This document shows positions 24,347 through 29,661 of a DNA stretch of 29,661 nt, one piece after another (positions within the stretch are counted from its first letter, which is position 1; each line of letters opens with the position of its first letter). The notes beneath the pieces were generated by a model, which saw only the letters and a program-made list of their open reading frames with translations, did not search any database and was not told the DNA's origin. The translations under genes were made by a program, and so were the position numbers. Source of the DNA: a virus. The stretch is taken from IMG/VR virus record IMGVR_UViG_3300042922_000902, positions 1 through 29,661 of that record. One strand, 5' to 3'.

Positions 24347-25042
24347 ATGGGAAAATACAAAGTTTATCAAGATGAAAGCGGCGTTTGCACAAATGAAGAT
24401 TACTTTATAATTGGTGTTTTATTTATAAACTTAGAAAACGAAAATACTATAAGAAATATTATTAGAGAAATTCGAGATGAGCATAGATTTAACGATGAAA
24501 TGCACTTCCAAAAGATGTCCAATAGAAGATATGAAGTATATAGAGAAGTGCTAGAAGGAGTAATTAGATTTGGAAGATTTAAGTTTGATATGATTATAGT
24601 GGATAAAAAAGATATAGATTATAAATGTTTTGGCGGAAAAAATAAATTGGGCAATGCTAGAATTTATAATAAGTTTACAGAAATGAGAATATTTCATAGC
24701 ATAAAGAAGATAGAAAATTCAAAATGTTATATTTTTACAGATGAAAAAAGTAGAATTAAAGAAGATAATTTTTTATCTTATCTTAAGGATCATACTAACT
24801 TTGAGTTATGGTTAAAAAAATGTACAAGCTTTATAAAAACGGTTGAACCTATAGATTCAAAATCTGATGATTTAATGCAATTAAATGATTTATTATTAGG
24901 AGGAATGTCTGAATACTTTAACATTACAAAAAACTTGTCGGAAAGGAAAAAGATTTTAGCTCAAATTGTTTATAATTATATAATTAATCATAAAAACACA
25001 TGTAATATATGGAGACTTGATAAAAATAAAAGAAAAAAATAA
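24347..25042 (+). CDS. DUF3800 protein
   Basis: 231 residues. The family marks are present: an N-terminal strand ending in YQDESG (Asp9, Glu10), a central FTDEKSR near 132, and the C-terminal SDDLMQLNDLLLGG (about 181-194). DUF3800 proteins have an RNase H-like fold with conserved acidic residues and are thought to be nucleases; many sit in mobile elements and defence regions, exact activity unknown. ATG 24347 follows CGGAGG (24336-24341). It stands alone between the lysis terminator and a long gene-free stretch with its own promoter, the look of a lysogenic cargo gene. Confidence 0.75.
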   Translation: MGKYKVYQDESGVCTNEDYFIIGVLFINLENENTIRNIIREIRDEHRFNDEMHFQKMSNRRYEVYREVLEGVIRFGRFKFDMIIVDKKDIDYKCFGGKNKLGNARIYNKFTEMRIFHSIKKIENSKCYIFTDEKSRIKEDNFLSYLKDHTNFELWLKKCTSFIKTVEPIDSKSDDLMQLNDLLLGGMSEYFNITKNLSERKKILAQIVYNYIINHKNTCNIWRLDKNKRKK

Positions 25043-25496
25043 GATTGCAACTCCTTAGACTTAACATCTTAATTGTCCAACGCGGACAATGTTTCGGATT
25101 AACAACCTTATTTCTTATTACTAAAATAATTATTTACTTTATCTTGAGTACAGTATATAATACATATTCAAAAAAGTCAAATTTGCACTATATACTTTAT
25201 AATATGCTCAATAATATTTTTATGATACAAAAAATAAAATAATTTATAAATATATAAGTATCAACATTTAAACATATAATTTATTTTATAAATTACTAAT
25301 CCAAAAGAAATTTATTTTAACATCCTATATATAACCCATTTACATGTTGTTAAATTTAATTTCAATTCGTAAAATTGTATAAAATATTTTTTTAAATCAA
25401 GAATTAAAATATGTTTATTCATTATTAATTAAGATTCTTATATTTCCACCTTAAAGCTCAAGAGTAAAACCTAGAGCTTTTTTAAATTCTTTTGTC
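25043..25496. other. Gene-free AT-rich stretch
   Basis: About 450 bases with no convincing gene. One open frame (25045-25242, TTG start) lacks a ribosome site and has low-complexity composition. No repeats of note. A terminator-like hairpin lies at its right end (25453-25483). Confidence 0.6.
25453..25483 (+). terminator. Hairpin terminator before the SOS unit
   Basis: AAAGCTC (25453-25459) pairs with GAGCTTT (25474-25480), loop of 14, T-run TTTTTT. It insulates the SOS-type promoter directly downstream. Confidence 0.6.
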
Positions 25497-25526
25497 TTGA
25501 CATGGGAACATATGTTTGCATATAAT
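25497..25526 (+). promoter_or_regulatory. Strong promoter of the SOS-type unit
   Basis: Perfect TTGACA (25497-25502), 18-base spacer and perfect TATAAT (25521-25526), reading toward 25559. The spacer is filled by a LexA-type palindrome, so transcription should be shut when the repressor is bound. Confidence 0.85.
25505..25519. promoter_or_regulatory. LexA (SOS/Cheo) box
   Basis: GGAACATATGTTTGC contains the perfect 10-base palindrome AACATATGTT and matches the Gram-positive LexA operator CGAACNNNNGTTCG except at two outer bases. It lies between the -35 and -10 elements, the best place for repression. Confidence 0.8.
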
Positions 25527-25558
25527 ATAGCTAAATGTATTGCATGGTAGGTGAAATT

Positions 25559-25822
25559 ATGAAGATATTGGCTAAACCTATTGATATGGTATCCTGGACC
25601 GATAAGTCAGGGAAAATAAATCCGGTTAGATTTAGGCTGCAAACAGAAGAAGGAAACAATGAAGTAATTAAGGTTGATAAAATATTTATCAGGGAGAAAG
25701 AAAAGTTAGCAGGTAATGAAATGCTTTTATTTAAATGCCAGAGTATTATTAATAATCAGCAAAAACTTTTGGAGCTAAAATATGAATTAAGAACGTGTAA
25801 ATGGATTCTGTGGAAGATGTAG
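25559..25822 (+). CDS. Small SOS-associated hypothetical protein
   Basis: 87 residues from ATG 25559 (weak ribosome site TAGGTG; an in-frame ATG at 25535 is less likely). Two halves: a beta part with VSWTDKSGKINPVRFRLQTE (about 11-30), then VIKVDKIF, KLAGNEMLLFKCQS and a C-terminal ELKYELRTCKWILWKM. I recall similar short proteins near SOS and error-prone polymerase genes in clostridia, function unknown; this is memory, not a search. It is the first gene behind the LexA box, ten bases before the LexA-like gene. Confidence 0.7.
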   Translation: MKILAKPIDMVSWTDKSGKINPVRFRLQTEEGNNEVIKVDKIFIREKEKLAGNEMLLFKCQSIINNQQKLLELKYELRTCKWILWKM

Positions 25823-25832
25823 GGGATGGAAA

Positions 25833-26045
25833 ATGAAAAACAGAAGATTGGAAATGAAGATGCTTACTGTGATAAAGAATTATATTAAAGAACATGGTTA
25901 TTCTCCAACAGTACGTGAAATAGCTGAAATATTGGATATAAAATCAACCTCAACAGTGCAAAGATATCTTAATATATTAGCAATGGAAATGTACATAACT
26001 AAAGTTGATAGTTCACCCAGGACAATACAGGTATTAAAAAATTAA
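25833..26045 (+). CDS. LexA-like DNA-binding domain without protease domain
   Basis: 70 residues equal to only the N-terminal domain of LexA: the winged helix with YIKEHGYSPTVREIAEIL, the recognition helix region LDIKSTSTVQRYLNIL, and the wing VDSSPRTIQVL. Full LexA has about 200 residues with a self-cleaving C-terminal half; here the frame ends right after the wing, without any trace of the protease downstream. It should bind LexA boxes, perhaps its own, but cannot cleave itself or dimerise like LexA. Start ATG 25833 follows AGGGGATGG (25821-25829). A terminator follows. Confidence 0.85.
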   Translation: MKNRRLEMKMLTVIKNYIKEHGYSPTVREIAEILDIKSTSTVQRYLNILAMEMYITKVDSSPRTIQVLKN

Positions 26046-26122
26046 TATGTATTATGTATAAAAACAATATTCATGGTCAGAATTAAGATACCAAATTTTT
26101 TATTGATTTTAAATTTGATCCA

Positions 26123-26154
26123 TGGCCCTTTATGGGCTACTTTTTTTATTTTTT
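26123..26154 (+). terminator. Terminator of the SOS-type unit
   Basis: TGGCCC (26123-26128), loop TTTAT, GGGCTA (26134-26139; one G-T), then a long T-run. The rest of 26046-26255 holds no gene. Confidence 0.75.
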
Positions 26155-26255
26155 GAAAACATAAGTCGATTTCTGTCATACTAAAAAATGTAATAATAGA
26201 AGGAATTCACCTCAGGATATAGAAATTATAAAATTATAAAAGGGAGTGATGCGCA

Positions 26256-26789
26256 ATGCCAACATTAGAAGAAGTTAAAGAACAATTTAAAGCTGCTAAT
26301 GTAACTGATACTTATGGAACTAAAAAAGAAATTAATGAATTACCTAAGGTTTTGGCTAATGATGAAAATATAAAATATGCTACATCTGGTTTCTTAAACG
26401 GTAGTACCTGGCTAATTACATGTACTAATAAAAGAATTTTATTTTTAGATAAAGGTATGCTTTATGGACTTAAACAAGTGGATATTCCACTAGAAAAAGT
26501 AAATTCTATATCATATAGTACTGGCTTAGTATTGGGTAAAATTGAAGTTTGGGATGGAGCTTCGAAAATGGTAATTGAAAATGTATCTAAAGCAACTGTT
26601 AATGTGTTTGTTGATGTTGTTAATAAAGCGAGAGAAGAATTAAATAGTAATAAAAATAATAGCACAAATGGATCTTCTAGTGGACAAGATGTAGTAACAC
26701 AACTTGAAAAGCTTGCAAGTTTAAGAGAAAAGGGAATATTAACAGATGCAGAGTTCCAGAAGCAAAAAGCTAAAATATTAAATATGTAA
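26256..26789 (+). CDS. Bacterial PH domain and SHOCT domain protein
   Basis: 177 residues. About 35-130 form a bacterial PH-like domain: strands around GSTWLITCTNKRILFLDKG and VDIPLEKVNSISYSTGLVLG, then a helix. After a linker rich in Asn/Ser, residues about 147-176 match SHOCT (LEKLASLREKGILTDAEF). PH-SHOCT proteins are common in Firmicutes and their prophages; SHOCT is thought to mediate oligomerisation or protein contacts. No membrane segment. ATG 26256 follows GGGAGTG (26242-26248). Separate unit with its own terminator; function in the lysogen unknown. Confidence 0.8.
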   Translation: MPTLEEVKEQFKAANVTDTYGTKKEINELPKVLANDENIKYATSGFLNGSTWLITCTNKRILFLDKGMLYGLKQVDIPLEKVNSISYSTGLVLGKIEVWDGASKMVIENVSKATVNVFVDVVNKAREELNSNKNNSTNGSSSGQDVVTQLEKLASLREKGILTDAEFQKQKAKILNM

Positions 26790-26885
26790 ATTTATACTTA
26801 ATGTTATAAAATCATTTATATTTGTCAATAATTCAAGTAAGCTTAGTCATTATTCATAATGCTTTCTTTAATTATTTTTTACATA

Positions 26886-26920
26886 AGCCTTTGGAGAAAT
26901 CCATGGCTCTTTTTATTTTT
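26886..26920 (+). terminator. Terminator with GAAA loop
   Basis: AGCC (26886-26889) and TGGA (26892-26895), loop GAAA, TCCA and GGCT (to 26908), with a small internal loop, then TTTTTATTTTTT. Shares TGGAGAAATCCA with the lysis terminator. The rest of 26790-26988 is AT-rich and without a gene. Confidence 0.7.
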
Positions 26921-26944
26921 TGAAGAATATATAAAAAAGAAGGG

Positions 26945-26973
26945 TTTGCAAAAAAAAAATAGAAATATATAAA
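26945..26973 (+). promoter_or_regulatory. Putative promoter of the DprA-like/PRTase pair
   Basis: TTTGCA (26945-26950), 17-base spacer containing nine A, TATAAA (26968-26973). Moderate match; the A-tract could add curvature. Confidence 0.5.
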
Positions 26974-26988
26974 TTAGGAGGAGATAAA

Positions 26989-28149
26989 ATGGAAAAATTA
27001 ATTTATATAGCATTAAGCTTACTTGGTGTTGATAATGTAACATTAACTTCAATTATAATCAGTCCAATTGCACATAAAGATTTAGAAAATATTTTATTTG
27101 GAAGCGCTTTTGAAATTCAATATAAATACAACTTAGATTTAAATAAATATATAAGTATTTTAAAAGATAAGGCTAAAGTAGAGAAAGCCATTAATAGAGC
27201 AAAAAATATTATGGAACAAAGTAATAAATTAAATGTAAAAATTCTAACTGTTAAAAATAAACTATATCCTAAAGCACTTAAAGAAATTGAAAGTCCTCCT
27301 TCAATAATCTACATTAAAGGGAAAAATTTCACAATAAGAGATGAAAAATCAATAGCTTGTGCAGGTACGAGGATACCGACCGAGTTTGGATTACGTGCAG
27401 CAGATTCTATAGTTGAAAAATTAACTAAAGAAGAATTTACAGTTGTGAGTGGACTAGCTCTTGGAATTGATGCAGAATGTCATAAAACATGCTTAAAAAA
27501 TAATGGAAGAACAGTAGCGGTATTGGCTCATGGCTTAGATATGATCTATCCAAAGGAAAATGAAGAATTAGCAAAACAAATATTACAAAATGGCGGAACA
27601 TTAGTGTCTGAGTACCCTGTAGGTATAGGACCTGATAGATTCAGATTTATTAAAAGAAATAGAATAATAAGTGGGTTGTCAAAAGGTACGGTTATATTTG
27701 AGTCAAAAGAAAAAAGTGGGACTATGCATACAGTTGATTATACATTAGGGCAAAAAAAGAAAGTTTTTTGTCCAATACCAATAAAAAAAGAAATTCAAAC
27801 ATTAGGGTTAATAAATTTACTAAATGAAAATAAAGCAATAGGTGTAAAAAGTAAGGATGATTATGACATTATAATTAGAGAACTTGGATTTAAAATTAAA
27901 AATGATACAGATAAAATCAAAAATATAAAAAGTAAATCTATTTTTGAAATGTATAATCATATAGAAACACCTTTTGAAACAATAAAAGAAATTTTTAATT
28001 TGGAGTATGACGGAAAATCGGGAATTTCCATAAACAAGGAAACATATCAAACTTTTAAAAGAATTTTATCTGAAAACAATATTACTCTAAAAGAATTTTT
28101 TAATGCAATAGTGATAAATACCGTTAAAAATTATAAAAGAGGCGAATAA
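26989..28149 (+). CDS. DprA/Smf-like protein, probable ShosA-type antitoxin
   Basis: 386 residues. The DprA Rossmann fold is complete: IACAGTRIPTEFG (122-134), VVSGLALGIDAECH (152-165), TVAVLAHGLDMIYPKEN (175-191), the SEYP turn (207-210), and FRFIKRNRIISGLSKG with the KSGTMHT loop (218-248). Residues 1-105 are helical, as in chromosomal DprA; the last 110 differ from the usual DprA winged helix and are not recognised. Chromosomal DprA loads RecA in transformation; prophage copies paired with a PRTase resemble the ShosTA toxin-antitoxin defence system, in which I recall the DprA-like part being the antitoxin. ATG follows TAGGAGGAG (26976-26984). The PRTase gene starts one base after its stop. 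Confidence 0.8.
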   Translation: MEKLIYIALSLLGVDNVTLTSIIISPIAHKDLENILFGSAFEIQYKYNLDLNKYISILKDKAKVEKAINRAKNIMEQSNKLNVKILTVKNKLYPKALKEIESPPSIIYIKGKNFTIRDEKSIACAGTRIPTEFGLRAADSIVEKLTKEEFTVVSGLALGIDAECHKTCLKNNGRTVAVLAHGLDMIYPKENEELAKQILQNGGTLVSEYPVGIGPDRFRFIKRNRIISGLSKGTVIFESKEKSGTMHTVDYTLGQKKKVFCPIPIKKEIQTLGLINLLNENKAIGVKSKDDYDIIIRELGFKIKNDTDKIKNIKSKSIFEMYNHIETPFETIKEIFNLEYDGKSGISINKETYQTFKRILSENNITLKEFFNAIVINTVKNYKRGE

Positions 28150-28150
28150 A

Positions 28151-29293
28151 ATGAATAAAATTATAATTTATTCAACTGATGTCTATTGTGATTTAAATTT
28201 AGAAAATAAAAAATTATTTATTAATAATATGAATGATCTAATTTCTACGGGTAATATTATTGTATTTACTGCAACAAACGATAACAAAAAAAGTTTATTA
28301 AAAGATATTGAACTTAATGGAGAGACAATGTTTTTTATAAATAGAGATAAACTAAGATTAATTATAAAAGATAAAAGTAACGAAAGCAATTATTTTGTTA
28401 TAGTAGGAAATAGAGATGCTGATTTACAAATGGCTGCAAGTAATAAATTATTTTACATTGTACCATTGTGGTGCAATAAATTTGATAGTTTGCCACAAAA
28501 ATATGGGGTGAAAGTAGATAATATTGATAAACTAAGGAAGGTACTAGACATAATTGTAAATCAAAACAACTGGTTTTATAGATTAGAATTAGATGAAAAA
28601 ACAACAATACTATCATTGACTAATGCCAATACATTTGGTAGCCATACAGTTGAAGAGATAGAAATGATTAATGGATTTAAGAAATTTTTAAAAAATGGTA
28701 ACAAAAAATATTATGAAGTACTTTTATATCATTTCTTGGCATCAATCAGTAATAAAGCAGAATTTAAAAACATTAATGATTGGGGAATATTCCCTTCATC
28801 GGGAACAGAATTAAACGCAGATATATGGAAATTTAAAGAAAAAGCTAGAGAATTAATGAATGGTAGAAAAAAAGAACCTATATTTATTAGGCATACAAAA
28901 GTTTGGAAAAGTCACGAGAGTAGAGTTAATGGACATGATAGGTTACCATGTGATAGGCATTTTGATACCATTATCTTAAATGATAGATATAAAGGTAAAC
29001 TGTATGGTAGAACAGTTTGCATTTTTGATGATTATTCAACTTATGGAACCTCTTTTGAAGCAGCAAGAAATTTGTTAAAAAAAGCAGGGGCAAGCAAAAT
29101 GTTTTTTGTTTCATTGGGTAAGTTCCATAAAAGTACACCATCTCAGTATTACCAGCAGAATTTTAATATCTCAGGGGATGTTTTTGATAGAAACTATGGA
29201 TATGAATTTATTAATGGACAATGGCACAGTGGAAACTTTGATTATAGTGCAGTTGAAGAAATTGAAAGACTACATGATATAATGTTTTTATAA
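28151..29293 (+). CDS. HAD-like and phosphoribosyltransferase fusion, probable ShosT-type toxin
   Basis: 380 residues with two parts. Residues 1 to about 135 look HAD-like: NIIVFTATND (35-44) as motif II and YFVIVGNRDADLQMAASNK (81-99) as motif IV; motif I (IIIYSTDVYCD) is degenerate, so phosphatase activity is doubtful. After a helical middle, the C-terminal PRTase has VCIFDDYSTYGTSFEAA (289-305), the PRPP-binding signature, and a basic loop before it (RVNGHDRLPCDRHFD). Such enzymes move ribose phosphate onto or off a base, so a toxin could attack nucleotides. It is coupled to the DprA-like gene (TAA-A-ATG). Alternatives: a ComFC-type or nucleotide salvage enzyme. No terminator is obvious directly after. 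Confidence 0.75.
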   Translation: MNKIIIYSTDVYCDLNLENKKLFINNMNDLISTGNIIVFTATNDNKKSLLKDIELNGETMFFINRDKLRLIIKDKSNESNYFVIVGNRDADLQMAASNKLFYIVPLWCNKFDSLPQKYGVKVDNIDKLRKVLDIIVNQNNWFYRLELDEKTTILSLTNANTFGSHTVEEIEMINGFKKFLKNGNKKYYEVLLYHFLASISNKAEFKNINDWGIFPSSGTELNADIWKFKEKARELMNGRKKEPIFIRHTKVWKSHESRVNGHDRLPCDRHFDTIILNDRYKGKLYGRTVCIFDDYSTYGTSFEAARNLLKKAGASKMFFVSLGKFHKSTPSQYYQQNFNISGDVFDRNYGYEFINGQWHSGNFDYSAVEEIERLHDIMFL

Positions 29294-29406
29294 ACATTTA
29301 ATATATTGATAATCTTATTTTATTTCATAAATTTTCTTTATCTGATTAAAGATGCTCATATATTAAAAAGCAGATTTTACTGTAAGTTATAGCTCTTTGG
29401 AGATTT

Positions 29407-29448
29407 TTTTCCCACACTTTTCCCACAATAGTTCTAAATGTGGGAAAA
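29407..29448. repeat. TTTTCCCACA repeats, candidate integrase arm sites
   Basis: TTTTCCCACA at 29407-29416 and 29418-29427 (period 11), and inverted TGTGGGAAAA at 29439-29448, the last two forming a perfect 10-base inverted repeat with an 11-base loop. They lie about 90-130 bases inside the tRNA fragment, where arm-type integrase sites of attP are expected. 29294-29536 otherwise holds no gene. Confidence 0.45.
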
Positions 29449-29536
29449 CTACTATAAATACATATGTACTGCAAACTCCTGATATAAGCCACTTATAAAC
29501 TTGTCTAAATTGTTATAAATGGCTCTTTACCGAAAC

Positions 29537-29564
29537 AGGGGTTCGAGTCCCCTAGGGGCTACCA
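29537..29564 (+). other. tRNA 3' fragment, probable attachment site (attR)
   Basis: AGGGG TTCGAGT CCCCT forms a complete T-arm (29537-29553), followed by AGGGGCT (acceptor 3' strand), A and CCA (29562-29564). No acceptor 5' strand, D-arm or anticodon arm lies upstream, so this is a 3' remnant. A phage inserted in the 3' end of a + strand tRNA leaves an intact tRNA at the left end and such a duplicate at the right. The acceptor strand is compatible with a Glu tRNA (5' GGCCCCT) but the identity is not settled. Confidence 0.8.
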
Positions 29565-29572
29565 ATACATTG

Positions 29573-29617
29573 AAGAACCAAGGTTTATGAAGAATAAACC
29601 TTGGTTCTTTTTATTTT
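29573..29617 (+). terminator. Strong terminator beyond attR, probably of the host tRNA unit
   Basis: AAGAACCAAGGTTTAT (29573-29588) pairs perfectly over 16 bases with ATAAACCTTGGTTCTT (29594-29609), loop GAAGA, T-run. It begins nine bases after CCA and most likely ended the original chromosomal tRNA transcript. The last 44 bases of the window show no gene. Confidence 0.85.
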
Positions 29618-29661
29618 TCCCCACACTAAAAAATATGAAAATAAGGCTCGGCTAAAGATTG

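Noticed and set aside
25045-25242. Open frame of 65 codons after the DUF3800 gene
   Set aside because: TTG start without ribosome site, AT-driven composition of Ile/Leu/Asn/Lys, no neighbour link; chance frame in AT-rich DNA.
29537-29564. Functional tRNA gene
   Set aside because: Only the T-arm and acceptor 3' half exist; no anticodon arm or acceptor 5' strand upstream.

Overview
The window is the right-hand part of a siphovirus-type prophage in a low-GC Firmicute, most likely a Clostridium. It is very AT-rich, all convincing genes lie on the + strand with strong AGGAGG-type ribosome sites, and the structural proteins belong to families usual in clostridial and bacilli siphophages (SPP1-like portal and minor head protein, Gp37-like tail protein, XkdX, LLH holin). 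The left edge cuts into a replication primase/helicase gene. The right edge carries a 3' tRNA fragment and the terminator behind it, which I read as attR and the start of the chromosome. The integrase, repressor and early genes must lie left of the window.

Layout: (1) 1-2320, end of the replication module: primase/helicase C-terminus, a repeat-rich non-coding stretch (1139-1479) that looks like an origin, a 54-residue protein, and a sigma-region-4-like late regulator. (2) 2354-9951, packaging and head: small and large terminase separated by a 250-base structured gap, portal, minor head protein with an extra metalloprotease-like domain, an acidic 45-residue protein, scaffold, major capsid, a HeH/SAP-like small protein, head-tail connector. 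(3) 9956-21063, connector and tail: head closure, HK97 gp10-like completion protein, tail terminator, tail tube with an Ig-like domain, G/GT tail chaperones joined by a -1 frameshift, tape measure with seven 22-residue repeats, Dit, Gp37-like protein, baseplate protein, receptor-binding candidate, two small XkdW/XkdX-like proteins. (4) 21184-22211, an unrecognised 320-residue cargo gene with its own tandem promoters and terminator. (5) 22283-24128, lysis: small unknown protein, XhlA-like protein, amidase, holin. (6) 24286-29293, cargo between lysis and attR in four separately expressed units: a DUF3800 protein; a two-gene unit under a LexA-type operator that ends in a LexA DNA-binding domain without its protease half; a PH-SHOCT protein; and a DprA-like gene followed after one base by a HAD-phosphoribosyltransferase fusion. 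(7) 29294-29661, attR region.

The late genes run as one long rightward array punctuated by short hairpins, several with the same core, which probably set relative expression. The most interesting parts are the cargo units: the DprA/PRTase pair resembles the ShosTA toxin-antitoxin defence system, the SOS-controlled LexA-like fragment may modify host or phage SOS signalling, and the minor head protein carries a JAMM-like domain. All function calls rest on reading protein motifs by eye; no database search was run.
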